From positions 1 through 33,861 of the forward strand of contig JAFEBB010000078.1 in NCBI GenBank assembly GCA_018266075.1: a stretch of 33,861 nucleotides of DNA. Reading direction: 5' to 3'. The translations under genes and the position numbers were made by a program. Numbering within the stretch: position 1 is the stretch's first letter; every line of letters begins with the position of its first letter. Below the pieces are notes generated by a model. The model saw only the letters and a program-made list of their open reading frames with translations. It was not told the origin of the DNA and ran no database searches. Positions 1 through 8,692 of this stretch are shown here, piece after piece. The stretch comes from Deltaproteobacteria bacterium. Lineage in GTDB: Bacteria > Myxococcota > Myxococcia > Myxococcales > SZAS-1.

Positions 1-50
1 GGCCAACGTGCGGGCGTCGATCGCTTGCTGGCTGTTACCCGGACAGGCTC

Positions 51-1928
51 CTAGCTGCCCGGCGCCGCCACGCAGACGTTGGTGATCGAGCCCTGGCTCC
101 CGTCGAACGCGACCGTGCTGTCCTGGCCGATGCACACGTCGGTGCCGGTGGCGAGCGCGGGCAGGCTGTCGGTGAGGTTCACCGTGGTGGACGTGATGCC
201 GTCGAGCTTGCCGTCGACGTACAGCGAGATCTCATCCGGGCCGTGCTGCACGATCACCCGGTGCGGCTTTCCGTCCTGCACGTTGGTGGTGCCGTAGACG
301 TCGGCCACGTCGCCCACGCCGCTCACCACCTGCACCTCCTCCATCAGGAGCGCGCCGTTCGTGGTGCGGATGTCCCAGAACGAGCCGGTGCCGCAACCGG
401 AGCGCTGGTTGAGCAGCGCGAGGTCGCCTTGCTGCGTGGTCTGGACCGTGAAGGCGATCCGGTAGTCGAAGGTCCCCACGTTGGACATGTCGCCGGTGCA
501 GGTGAGCGCGGGCTCGGCGTACGGCAGCGGGTTCACGCCGCGCTTCACCGCGACCTGGGACAGATCGCTCGGCGAGGTGAGTGCCACGGTGCTGTCGGAA
601 CCCACGCAGACGTCGTTGGCCTGCACCAGCGGCGCGAGCGCGTTCCAGAAGGCCGTCGACACCACCGCGTTCTCCTGGACGCCGTCGACGAAGAGGTAGG
701 CCGCGCCCGCTACCCGCTGCACCACCACCGCGTGGGGGTTGCCGTCCTGCACATTGGTGGTGCTGGTGAGGTGCGCGTCGTGCGGGAGGACCTCGGCGTC
801 GACGGAGTCGGTCTCGAAGTCGATGTGGTTGCCGGCCGTCCGCGCGTCCCAGAAGTCGGCGGGGGCGCACGCGGCGCGCTGGTTGACCAGCGCGAGGTCG
901 CCGGTCTGCGTGGTCTGGAGGTCGAAGGCCACCTGGTAGTTGTCCGAGTCCACCTGCGAGAGGTCGGGCACGCAGCCCGGGTCATCGGCCGAGCCGCTGA
1001 TGCACACGCCGGTCAGCTGCGTGAGGCTCGTGTCGAGGGCCACCGTTCCATCGGCGCCATCGCAGATGTCCGTCCCCTGCTGCAGCGCGGGCAACGTGCC
1101 GCTGAGGCCCTGGGTGGAGACACCTTGCACGTCGAGGGCGCCGTCGACGAAGACGTAGAGGTGGTGGTTCAAGCGCTGGACCACCACCTGGTGCGTGTTC
1201 CCGTCCACCACGTTCTTGACGCCCTCCAGGATCTCGGCGCCCGCGTTGACGTTGCCGGCGTTCTCGATCGCCACCTCGAGGGTCCCGTTCCCGTTCACCC
1301 GGATGTCCCAGAACGTGCCCACGTTGCAGATGTCGCGCTGGTTGAGCACGGCGAAGCGGGCGCCGGTCTGGGTGCTGTGGATGGAGAAGGCGACGCGCAG
1401 GTCGCCGTTGTCCACGTTGGAGAGGTCGGTGACGCAGGCACCCGAGGCTGCCGTGCAGGCGGCGCCCGTGCTGCCCGACGAGCCGCTGGAGCTTCCCGAC
1501 CCGGTGCTGCCCGAGCCCGAGCCGCTGCCCGAGCCCGAACCGCTGCCGGTGGAGCTGCCCGAGCCCGTGCTGCCCCCGCTGGAGCTCGAGGAGCTGCCGG
1601 TGCTCGACGTCGCGCTGGACGAGGTGGTGGAGCCAGACGAGCTGGAGCCAGACGAAGCGCCCGAGCTCGACGAGCTGCTGGACGACGTCGAGCTGGACGA
1701 GGCGGTGGAGCTGCCGGAGGTCGAGCTGGCGCTGCTGGTGGTCGAGCTGGCGCTGCTGGTGGTCGAGCTGGCGCTGCTGGTGGTCGAGCTCGAGCTGGAA
1801 CCCGTGGCACCGGTGATGCTGCCCGCCGTCGAGCCACTCGAGCTGCTGTTGCTCCCGCTGCACGCGCCCAGCGCCACGACCCCCGCGATCAGGGCGAACT
1901 TCCCGATGAACTGCCGCGACACTCCCAT
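51..1928 (-). CDS. Stalked lipoprotein with three LamG-like repeats
   Basis: Predicted 625-residue lipoprotein. The N-terminus has a charged-hydrophobic signal ending in LGAC (lipidated Cys23). Residues 24-157 are an almost pure Ser/Thr/Gly stalk. Three homologous modules follow at about 165-310, 319-460 and 477-620. Each has the pattern LxNQR, FWD, a His in a DGxxH turn, then YxFVDG or YVDG, which is the signature of laminin-G/concanavalin-A-like beta-sandwiches. Such folds usually bind carbohydrate or protein ligands. Cysteines recur at matching places (before each module, in the NQR-FWD segment, in DxC), suggesting disulfides outside the cytoplasm. The ATG at 1928 was chosen because it begins a proper lipoprotein signal and has GGGAG about 9 bases upstream; the open frame continues to 2237 without a signal. 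The neighbour upstream is another stalked lipoprotein on the same strand. Ligand unknown. Confidence 0.85.
   Translation of the reverse strand: MGVSRQFIGKFALIAGVVALGACSGSNSSSSGSTAGSITGATGSSSSSTTSSASSTTSSASSTTSSASSTSGSSTASSSSTSSSSSSSSGASSGSSSSGSTTSSSATSSTGSSSSSSGGSTGSGSSTGSGSGSGSGSGSGSTGSGSSSGSSGSTGAACTAASGACVTDLSNVDNGDLRVAFSIHSTQTGARFAVLNQRDICNVGTFWDIRVNGNGTLEVAIENAGNVNAGAEILEGVKNVVDGNTHQVVVQRLNHHLYVFVDGALDVQGVSTQGLSGTLPALQQGTDICDGADGTVALDTSLTQLTGVCISGSADDPGCVPDLSQVDSDNYQVAFDLQTTQTGDLALVNQRAACAPADFWDARTAGNHIDFETDSVDAEVLPHDAHLTSTTNVQDGNPHAVVVQRVAGAAYLFVDGVQENAVVSTAFWNALAPLVQANDVCVGSDSTVALTSPSDLSQVAVKRGVNPLPYAEPALTCTGDMSNVGTFDYRIAFTVQTTQQGDLALLNQRSGCGTGSFWDIRTTNGALLMEEVQVVSGVGDVADVYGTTNVQDGKPHRVIVQHGPDEISLYVDGKLDGITSTTVNLTDSLPALATGTDVCIGQDSTVAFDGSQGSITNVCVAAPGS
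1720..1782 (-). repeat. Perfect 21-bp tandem repeat, three copies
   Basis: Three exact copies of a 21-base unit lie back to back at 1720-1740, 1741-1761 and 1762-1782. They encode three Ser/Thr/Ala heptads in the stalk of the LamG lipoprotein. The unit is a multiple of three, so copy-number change would alter stalk length without shifting the frame. Confidence 0.9.
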
Positions 1929-2098
1929 GTTGTTTGCTCCCGTTGAAGGTAACGGCAGAAGGTATCGCAAAAGCGACCAAATCGAGGAAAATAAAGATGT
2001 CCACGCGGGTCGGGCCAACGCCGCACGCGCGACGTCCAGGTGCTTCGGCCGCAGCGCTCCCTTCGCCTCCCCGAATGGGAGGCCCGAGGTGAGCGTGT

Positions 2099-3934
2099 TC
2101 AGGGGACCTGCTCGCGCAGCGCTCGATACTTGGGACAGTATTGAGTCTCGGAGCTGATGGATTCCGAACCCGTGAGCGTGGGCAGGTTGTTGCCGCAGGT
2201 GGACGTATCCACGAGCACGCCGCCGATCGAGCCCCAATATCCATATTGAAAGATGTTCTCGGGAATGCCCGGCGTGCCCGCGAGGCTGAAGTGCATGAAG
2301 AGCGCCTCGCCGAAGTGCGACTTCCAGAACGACAAGTACGTCAGGTACGTCTCGTACATGCGCTCGTCGTGCTGGGCGAGGTGCTTGAGCTGCTGGTTGG
2401 TCGTGCCGGTGAGGCTCTGGCCGCCTTCGTAGGCCGCCATCTTGATTTGATACTGCGTCGTCAGGTTCTCGAAGTCGGTAAACATAGAATCGTAGCTTTG
2501 GATGTTGCTGGTGCAGCCGGCGAAGAGCGACCCCATGTCGCCGGTCTGCGAGTCATCCGGCGCGAAGTAGGGTGCGGTGGCCACGTAGGAGACGATGGTC
2601 TTCGGATCGCCGTAGTTGGCCTGGATGAACTGCAGCGCCACGTCGGTGTACGCCGCGCCAATCGCCCAGCCCGAGAGCACCGGCGCGATGATGCTGCTCT
2701 TGCCGAGGCTGTCGAACTCCGTGCGGAAGATGGCCGCGTGGCGCGCCAGCCGATCGCCCTCGACCTGGCCCACCTTCATGAGATCCGAATTTCCGCCCAT
2801 CCAGCTCGGCGCGAAGGCGTTGTTGTACGTGCCCGTGTAGCGGCTGGTGTTCGCGTTGGCGAGCGTGAGGAACGTGTCGTACGCGGAGAAGCCCTGGTTC
2901 CAGGTCTCGTTCGCTTCTTCGAAGAGGAGCTGGAAGGGCGCGGTGTTTCCCTGCGCGGCGCGCGCGGCGTCGATGCGCGTGTAGTCGAGGTGGTCGCGGA
3001 GATAATCGGCAAACTGTGTAACGAAAGCGTCGTCTGCGTGCTCCGGGATGGTGACCCACATGTCCTTGCCGGTCTCGTTCACGAGCTCGACGATCAAGTC
3101 GTACGGCTGCCCGTTTGGCGACTGGCCGTAGCTGCTCGACTCGGGATGCTCGGACCAATTGGCAATCGTGCTGTTGTTGGTCTGCAGCCAGTCCATGAAG
3201 CGCAGCGCGCGGAACGGCGTAAGCAGGTTCAAGAAATGCGGCAGGAACACCTGCGATGTCCCCGGCGAGAATCCCGGATACAGCAGGTGCACATCGGTCA
3301 CGGTCTGTCCCGCGCCATTGCTGATGACGAGGTTAAGGAAGTTTCCGAATGCGCCAGGCGTGCCGGTGATGGTCACCTGCGCCTGGTTCACGCCGTTCAG
3401 GTTCTGGAAGCTCCCCGCGAGCTGGCCGATTCCCGAGACGCTGAGCGTGCCGTTGCCTTGATAGGTGAGTGTGTAGGTGCCGCTCGGGAGCACGAAGCCG
3501 ATGTCCGTGGAGCTCGTGCCCGAGGCGCCCGCGACGGGATAGCCGTTGGCGTCGAGCTGCGCGGCCGGGGTGTCGAACGGGCTGAGCTGGCGCGAGACGT
3601 CGACAAAGTACAAGTCCGCCGACACGTTCGTGCCGAGCCAATTTGAAACGGTCTGGCTGCCGGTCGTGCCCGTGGTCGAGGTGCCGGTGCTTCCCGTCGT
3701 GCTCGTGCTCGAGCCCGTGGAAGAGGTGCTCGTGCTCGAGGTCGAGCTTCCGCCGGTCGTGGTGGAGTTCGTCGAGGCGCCGCTGCTGCCCGTGGCGCCG
3801 TGGCTGCTGCCGCTGCTGCTGGTGCTGCCCGTGGCGCCGGTGCCGCTGGAGCTGCTCGCGGTGCTGGCCGGCGTGACCTTCGCGGTGCACCCCGCTGCCG
3901 CGAGCGAGGCGCAAATCCACAACGCGCGATTCAT
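2099..3934 (-). CDS. Stalked lipoprotein, clan GH-A-like putative glycoside hydrolase
   Basis: 611-residue predicted lipoprotein (lipobox LAAAGC, Cys16). A Ser/Thr/Gly stalk spans about 22-93, a beta-rich domain about 97-225, and a larger domain about 230-611. The large domain has features of clan GH-A TIM barrels: FRALRFMDWL at 241-250, an Asn-Glu pair at 342-343 in EEANETWN (candidate acid/base), and AYEGG with Glu503 (candidate nucleophile). I therefore infer a surface enzyme acting on a polysaccharide; the substrate cannot be read from sequence. ATG at 3934 is preferred over a TTG at 3946, because GGGGGA sits just before the ATG and the signal starts there. It ends 170 bases upstream of the LamG lipoprotein, so the two may form a carbohydrate-active pair, though that gap could hold a separate promoter. 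The hydrolase assignment is motif-based and not certain. Confidence 0.8.
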   Translation of the reverse strand: MNRALWICASLAAAGCTAKVTPASTASSSSGTGATGSTSSSGSSHGATGSSGASTNSTTTGGSSTSSTSTSSTGSSTSTTGSTGTSTTGTTGSQTVSNWLGTNVSADLYFVDVSRQLSPFDTPAAQLDANGYPVAGASGTSSTDIGFVLPSGTYTLTYQGNGTLSVSGIGQLAGSFQNLNGVNQAQVTITGTPGAFGNFLNLVISNGAGQTVTDVHLLYPGFSPGTSQVFLPHFLNLLTPFRALRFMDWLQTNNSTIANWSEHPESSSYGQSPNGQPYDLIVELVNETGKDMWVTIPEHADDAFVTQFADYLRDHLDYTRIDAARAAQGNTAPFQLLFEEANETWNQGFSAYDTFLTLANANTSRYTGTYNNAFAPSWMGGNSDLMKVGQVEGDRLARHAAIFRTEFDSLGKSSIIAPVLSGWAIGAAYTDVALQFIQANYGDPKTIVSYVATAPYFAPDDSQTGDMGSLFAGCTSNIQSYDSMFTDFENLTTQYQIKMAAYEGGQSLTGTTNQQLKHLAQHDERMYETYLTYLSFWKSHFGEALFMHFSLAGTPGIPENIFQYGYWGSIGGVLVDTSTCGNNLPTLTGSESISSETQYCPKYRALREQVP

Positions 3935-3946
3935 GAGTTCCCCCAA

Positions 3947-4720
3947 CTATGGATTATCGAGCTTGCAGTCCGGGTCCAGCAGCTCCGGGCGATATTCGAA
4001 GTGCATGGTGTCGTAGTGGTACCAGCGGCCGCCCCAGATGAAGCCCTCGGCCTCGAACGCCTCGACGATGACCGCTGGGATCTCATTTCGCCACGTCACC
4101 GGCTCCACAGGCTTGGCCCACTGCCAGTAGGCCGAGTGCGCCACGTTGATGTCGAGCGAGACGCCGAAGCTGTGCGCCGAGAGCTTGTCGCTTCCGGCGA
4201 TCACGCGCCAATTGAAAGTACCGCCGAGCTTCTCGAGGTACGGCTTCAGCGACGGCTGCTTCGCGACCATGGGCGCGAGCCGCTTCTCCACGCGCTGCAG
4301 CGGCGCCACGACCTTGGGATGCACCTTCAGGTGCTCGCCGAGAAAATCCAGCGGCACCAGTCGCGAGGCGATCTCCTTGGCGCTCGCGCCGTAGGTGGCG
4401 AAGAAGAGCGCGTCCACGCGCATGCGGCCCGGATCCGCGTCGACGGTGGTGATGGGTGCAATCGGTCCGCGCGGATACGGCTCGAGCAGGATGTCGTGCA
4501 GGTCCGGGTTCTCGAAGCGCTCGTAGGCGTTCTTCGTCCTGCCGTCGTTCCAGGGCACGCGCGCGCCGTCGGGGAGCTGACCGAACCACGCGCCGTCGAC
4601 CAGCTTGGGCTGGACCGCGTAGTACTTCGCGAGACACGCGAGCGCGCGCGGCGGCTTCGGCGGAGCATCGGCGAGCGCGAGCGCAACCAGCACGGCGAGC
4701 ATCTGCAGAGGCTCGCCCAT
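3947..4720 (-). CDS. M15-family (VanY/endolysin-like) D-Ala-D-Ala type peptidase
   Basis: 257-residue exported zinc peptidase. A short hydrophobic signal (MLAVLVALALADA, residues 7-19) is followed by a domain with the M15 metal-site motifs: SAHSFGVSLDIN at 181-192 (His183, Asp190) and WYHYDTMHFEYRPEL at 233-247 (Asp237, His240). Family members cut D-Ala-D-Ala or L-Ala-D-Glu bonds in peptidoglycan, so a role in cell-wall remodelling in the periplasm is likely. The ATG at 4720 is chosen; an ATG at 4702 would give a shorter signal and is also possible, and neither has a strong Shine-Dalgarno. It ends 12 bases before the start of the glycosidase-like lipoprotein on the same strand, so the two may be co-transcribed. 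It diverges from the exchanger gene with only 42 bases between starts. Confidence 0.85.
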   Translation of the reverse strand: MGEPLQMLAVLVALALADAPPKPPRALACLAKYYAVQPKLVDGAWFGQLPDGARVPWNDGRTKNAYERFENPDLHDILLEPYPRGPIAPITTVDADPGRMRVDALFFATYGASAKEIASRLVPLDFLGEHLKVHPKVVAPLQRVEKRLAPMVAKQPSLKPYLEKLGGTFNWRVIAGSDKLSAHSFGVSLDINVAHSAYWQWAKPVEPVTWRNEIPAVIVEAFEAEGFIWGGRWYHYDTMHFEYRPELLDPDCKLDNP

Positions 4721-4762
4721 TTTCGACGCGCATCCAAGCAGGCGTGCGGATACGTTTCGCGG

Positions 4763-6034
4763 ATGTCGTCCGGGATTCCGCCGCCGGAGAGGCCGGGTCG
4801 CATCGCCGCGCTGTACGTGGCGCTGATGGTGCTCGGCAGCGCAGGCGCAGCTGCGGTGAACGTGCTGCACCTGCCCGCGGGCCTGGCGGCGCTCTTCTGC
4901 TTCGGCGCCGTGGTGTTCGCGTCGCTGGCCATCAGCTGGGGCGCGGAGGCGGCGCAGTTCTACGTCTCGCAAGGCTTCGCGGTCGCGGGCGTGGCGCTGT
5001 TGCAGGTGATGCCCGAGTTCATGGTGGAGGCCGTGATCGCCTGGAGCGGCCAGGTGGATCTCATGTTCGCCAACGCCACCGGCTCCAACCGATTGCTCAT
5101 CGGCCTCGGCTGGCCCTTCATCTATGCGGTCGCGGCGATCTCGGCGCGCGGGCAGGACTGGCCGAGGGAGATCCGGCTGCGGCGCGAGAACATCACCGAG
5201 GTGACCGCGCTGCTCGCGTCGTCGAGCTACTACCTGGTCATCCTCGCGAAGGGCACGTTGGCCTCGTACGACGCGGTGGTGCTGTTCTCACTCTTCGTCC
5301 TCTATTTCGTCGCGCTGGGGCGCTTGCCCGCCGAAGAAGAGGACGACGCCGACGAGCTCCTCGCACCGCCGCGCTTCATCCTCACCCGACCGTCGAAGGT
5401 CGCGCGCATCGGCTGGCTCGTCGGACTCATCGCGTTCGGCGGCGGCGTTCTCGTCTCCGTGGCCGAGCCGTTCGTGCACACGCTGCAGGTCGTCGCGGTC
5501 TCTCTGGGGATCAGCGTCTTCGTGTTCGTGCAGTGGGTGGCGCCGTTCCTCTCCGAGTTCCCCGAGAAGGTGACCGCGTTCTACTGGGCGCGCACAGTGA
5601 AGCTCGCGCCGATGGCGGTGATGAACATGGTCTCTTCGACCGTGTCGCAGTTCACCCTGCTGGTCTCGATGATCCCCATCGTCTACGGGCTCTCGCCGCA
5701 CTCGAAGGGGCTGCTCGTCAGCGTTCCGATGGATCCGGATCACCGGCGCGAGCTCTTCCTCTCCTGGGCGATGACGCTCTACGGCGTGGCCTGCTTGCTC
5801 AAGCTGCGCTTCACGCGCGCGAACGCCATCGTGCTCTTCACGCTCTGGCTGGTGCAGTTCGCGTATCGCGGCGAGCTGCCGTTCTCGCTGCCGCTCATCG
5901 GCAGCCACGTGCCGGCGATCATCGCTTGGCTGCTCATCGTGCTCGCGGTGATGGAGGTCGCGTGGCACTGGCGCGAGCTCGACGTGCGCGGCGCGCTCTC
6001 GCACGCGTGGGGCTTGATGCGCCGGGGCGCGTGA
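4763..6034 (+). CDS. CaCA-superfamily sodium/calcium (cation/proton) exchanger
   Basis: 423-residue inner-membrane antiporter with roughly ten hydrophobic segments. The two inverted alpha-repeats of the CaCA superfamily are visible. The first, about 60-110, carries PEF at 84-86 and NATGSN at 104-109. The second, about 255-305, carries SEFPEK at 264-269 and a Ser/Thr-rich stretch at 291-296. An acidic cytoplasmic loop (EEEDDADELL, 191-200) lies between the halves, where many exchangers have a regulatory loop. It probably extrudes Ca2+ in exchange for Na+ or H+; the ion cannot be fixed from sequence. The start is the first ATG that gives a plausible N-terminus. A longer open frame to the left runs antisense through the M15 peptidase gene and is not believable. 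Apparently monocistronic. Confidence 0.88.
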   Translation: MSSGIPPPERPGRIAALYVALMVLGSAGAAAVNVLHLPAGLAALFCFGAVVFASLAISWGAEAAQFYVSQGFAVAGVALLQVMPEFMVEAVIAWSGQVDLMFANATGSNRLLIGLGWPFIYAVAAISARGQDWPREIRLRRENITEVTALLASSSYYLVILAKGTLASYDAVVLFSLFVLYFVALGRLPAEEEDDADELLAPPRFILTRPSKVARIGWLVGLIAFGGGVLVSVAEPFVHTLQVVAVSLGISVFVFVQWVAPFLSEFPEKVTAFYWARTVKLAPMAVMNMVSSTVSQFTLLVSMIPIVYGLSPHSKGLLVSVPMDPDHRRELFLSWAMTLYGVACLLKLRFTRANAIVLFTLWLVQFAYRGELPFSLPLIGSHVPAIIAWLLIVLAVMEVAWHWRELDVRGALSHAWGLMRRGA

Positions 6035-6127
6035 GCGTCGCGGGTGTGGCGCACGCGTGAATTTCAGGTGTCGCAGTCGGTTGTCGATTGAAGGACCTCG
6101 GAGCGGCGTCTAGAAGCCGCGCCCGAA

Positions 6128-7603
6128 ATGGGCCGCCTCGCTAAGCTCGTGGGACTCGCGCTGCTCGCTGCTTGTGGCGCGCCCGCAGACGCGCGTCGAC
6201 GCGAAGTGGTGAGCGCGATCACCGCCGCCGACGCGCCGCTGATCCGCAATCGGCCCGAGCTCGTGGCGGGCAAGTACCAGAAGATGGCGAGCGACCTCGT
6301 CGACTACTACCGAGGCGTGCTGCCGGTGTACGGGCACGATTGGCGCGAGGGCCGCTCGGAGCTCTCGCGATCGAAGTTCGCGCTCGATGGGCCGCTGGTG
6401 CTCTCGTCGTCGGATCCGCACCCGGAGAACTTTGGGACGCTGCGCGCGGCCGACGGCACTTGGGCGCTGGAGCCGAACGACTTCGATTCCGCGGATCGAC
6501 TGCCGTACCTCTGGGATGTGCGGCGGCTCTGCTCGGGCATGGTGCTGGTGGCGCGGCAGTCGAATCCGGACGTGCCCGGCGCGCGCCTGGCCGCGAGCGA
6601 CGACGCGCAGCAGATCGCGCGCGCTGCGGTCGAGGGCTACCGCGACGCGATCCTCAGCATGGCCGCCGGCGGACCTCGCGTGCGCGTGGTCGCCGGCAGC
6701 GATGGCGACCTCATCACCGCGGATCTCTTGCAGCGCTCGCTGAAGGGCTGGAACGGGCAGAGCGAGCTCACCGACGAGACCACGCTCGACGCGAATGGCG
6801 TGCGCCATGTGATCCGCGGCGTTCCGGATCCGACCACGCCCACGAGCGCGTACGCGGACCTGCCGCCCGAGGCGCTGGCCACGCTGCCCGCGGCGCTCGC
6901 GCAGTACGCGTCGAGCCTCGAAGTTCCCGTGGATCCCGCGGAGCTGACCTTGCTCGACGCCGCGCAGGAGTTCGGCTCGGGCGTGGCGAGCTGGCCGCGC
7001 GTGCGCGTGCTGGCGCTGGTGCGCGGCCCAAGCGACGACCCGAGCGACGACTTCATGCTCGAGCTGAAGGAGATGTCCGACTCGGGCGTGGGCGGCTGGC
7101 TTCCGCCGGGCGTGGTGGCGGACACGAATCCGCAGCGCGTGCTCCAGTCGATCCACGCGGGCTGGGGCGTGCCCGACGCGGATCCGCGCTGGGGTGCGAC
7201 GTCGTGGCTCGGCTTCGACATGCAGGTGAAGACGCACAGCGGTGGCTTCAAGACGTTCAAGGTGGAGAAGGCGATTGGTGCCCTGGGCACGCCCGCGTCG
7301 CTCGAGCGCTTCGCGCGCACGCTCGGCGGCCTGGTCGCGCGGGTGCACGCCTCGACGCCTGAGACGCCGGACATGGCGAAGCGCATCGCCGCGGTGATCG
7401 GCACGGATCCGGAAGGCTTCGCCGACGAACAGGCCGCGCTCGCCGTGAGCTACGAGGTGCAGGTCGAGGCGGATTGGGCGGGCTTCTCGCAGTCGCTGCA
7501 GGAGCTCGGGCCCACCCTGGGGCTCACGCCCGACGCGAGCGAGCACGCGCCGCCGGAGCTCACCCAGATGTTCGCGCCGCCGTCGTTTGGAGCCGCACCG
7601 TGA
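6128..7603 (+). CDS. DUF2252-family lipoprotein (kinase-like motifs)
   Basis: 491 residues. The N-terminus MGRLAKLVGLALLAAC is a lipoprotein signal (Cys16). The body matches the DUF2252 pattern: SSDPHPENFG at 94-103, EPNDFD at 115-120 followed by LPYLWDVRRL, a Gly/Ser strand at about 283-298, FMLELKEM at 309-316, and a C-terminal helical part with GGLVARVHAS. The first two motifs resemble the catalytic loop and metal-binding Asp of aminoglycoside-phosphotransferase-like kinases. Lys314 resembles the nucleotide-binding Lys but lies after them in the chain. The biochemical role of DUF2252 is not established. An exported copy is odd, because ATP is not expected outside the cytoplasm. Its TGA overlaps the GTG of the next gene, so the two are translationally coupled. 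Confidence 0.8.
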   Translation: MGRLAKLVGLALLAACGAPADARRREVVSAITAADAPLIRNRPELVAGKYQKMASDLVDYYRGVLPVYGHDWREGRSELSRSKFALDGPLVLSSSDPHPENFGTLRAADGTWALEPNDFDSADRLPYLWDVRRLCSGMVLVARQSNPDVPGARLAASDDAQQIARAAVEGYRDAILSMAAGGPRVRVVAGSDGDLITADLLQRSLKGWNGQSELTDETTLDANGVRHVIRGVPDPTTPTSAYADLPPEALATLPAALAQYASSLEVPVDPAELTLLDAAQEFGSGVASWPRVRVLALVRGPSDDPSDDFMLELKEMSDSGVGGWLPPGVVADTNPQRVLQSIHAGWGVPDADPRWGATSWLGFDMQVKTHSGGFKTFKVEKAIGALGTPASLERFARTLGGLVARVHASTPETPDMAKRIAAVIGTDPEGFADEQAALAVSYEVQVEADWAGFSQSLQELGPTLGLTPDASEHAPPELTQMFAPPSFGAAP

Positions 7604-8682
7604 AGACGCTCGCGATTGTAACCATTCTGTTTGGTGCCTCGGCTGCCCTCGCCGATGAGCCCGCGCCTGCGCCGGTTGAAGCGGCTGCGCCCGCGCCATC
7701 GTCGGAGCCCACGATCCTCGGCGTTAGCCTGAAGCCGGGCCTCGAGCTCTTCGGCCAGTACGACTACATCGACACCTTCAACAGCGACGGCAGCCGCAAC
7801 TGGTTCTCGCAGTTCGACGTGCCGCGCGCCTGGGGCTCCCTCGACGCCGAGAAGGGCACCGTGCGCGGCAGGATGCTCATCGAGGCCACGCGCTCCGCGA
7901 GCGATGGCGCGCTGCTCGGCGTCGCCGGTGACTCGTTCGTGATGCGCGTGCGCGAGGCGTGGGCAGGTTGGCGTCCGATTCCCGAGCTCGACGCGCAGGT
8001 CGGCGTGGTACCCACGTTCGCGATCGCCGAGCTCGACCAGGCGTGGATGACGCGCGCCGTGGCGCCGTCGCTCCTCGAGACCACCTCCCTCGCCCATGCA
8101 GCCGACCTCGGCGCCAGCGCGCGCTTCACCGCGCCGCGCGGCTACGGCTGGGCGGGCGCCGCGATTCTCAACGGCGAGGGCTACGAAGAGCGCGAGCTCA
8201 ACCGCGGCAAGAACCTCGAGCTCGCTGCCGAGCTGCGCCCGGCGCCGGATACCGTCGCGGGCCCGCTCGCGATCTTTGCGGACTTCGAGAACGGCTCGCA
8301 GGGCACCGCGCGCGTGCCCGTCACGCGGCTCACGCTGGCGCTGCTCTGGCAGGGGATCCGGATCCGCGCGGGCGGCACCTCGACGCTGGCCTGGGGCGTG
8401 GATGGCGATGGCGCGGCGCAGTCGCGGCTGTACGAGCTCTTCGTGCGCGGCGAGCCCATCCCGCGGCTCATCTTCGCGGCGCGGCTCTCGCGGTATCAGC
8501 GCGACGCCACCGTCGCCGATGACCGCCTCGACTCGGGGCTCGCGAGCGTCGGCTTCCGCGCAGCGGATCCGCTCGAGCTCTTCCTCGTGGCGCAGCGCAC
8601 CTCGCCGGGCGCGGCGGCCGCGAGCGCGCTCACCGGAAACGACACCTTCGACGTGCGCTTCGTGGCTCACGTCGTCTTTTGA
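7600..8682 (+). CDS. Outer-membrane beta-barrel (porin-like) protein, hypothetical
   Basis: 360 residues starting at GTG 7600, which overlaps the upstream stop as GTGA. The start gives a clean Sec signal (MKTLAIVTILFGASAALA, cleavage after Ala18). Choosing it removes an implausible 42-residue extension inside the DUF2252 gene. After a short Ala/Pro linker the protein is made of alternating-residue amphipathic strands (FGQYDYIDTF, RGRMLIEATRS, LYELFVRGE, LFLVAQRTS) and ends in Phe (FVAHVVF), the classic C-terminal signal of outer-membrane barrels. It resembles phosphate-selective porin O/P-like proteins in general character, but I cannot assign a substrate. It sits between two lipoproteins in one operon, suggesting an envelope complex or shared regulation. 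Confidence 0.75.
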   Translation: MKTLAIVTILFGASAALADEPAPAPVEAAAPAPSSEPTILGVSLKPGLELFGQYDYIDTFNSDGSRNWFSQFDVPRAWGSLDAEKGTVRGRMLIEATRSASDGALLGVAGDSFVMRVREAWAGWRPIPELDAQVGVVPTFAIAELDQAWMTRAVAPSLLETTSLAHAADLGASARFTAPRGYGWAGAAILNGEGYEERELNRGKNLELAAELRPAPDTVAGPLAIFADFENGSQGTARVPVTRLTLALLWQGIRIRAGGTSTLAWGVDGDGAAQSRLYELFVRGEPIPRLIFAARLSRYQRDATVADDRLDSGLASVGFRAADPLELFLVAQRTSPGAAAASALTGNDTFDVRFVAHVVF

Positions 8683-8692
8683 GGAGAACGTC

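Noticed and set aside
1-50. Leftmost 50 bases
   Set aside because: Too short to support a gene end or a structure; nothing recognisable seen.
243-1946. 567-codon open frame on the + strand opposite the LamG lipoprotein
   Set aside because: Its translation is Arg/Ala/Gly/Val-rich with no domain, and the opposite strand has a signal peptide and three clear modules. It is a high-GC antisense shadow.
1929-2237. N-terminal extension of the LamG lipoprotein frame
   Set aside because: It would bury the lipoprotein signal inside the protein and overlap the end of the upstream gene. ATG 1928 has a ribosome site and a proper signal.
3800-4762. N-terminal extension of the cation exchanger frame
   Set aside because: It runs antisense through the M15 peptidase gene with shadow-like composition; the membrane protein begins naturally at 4763.
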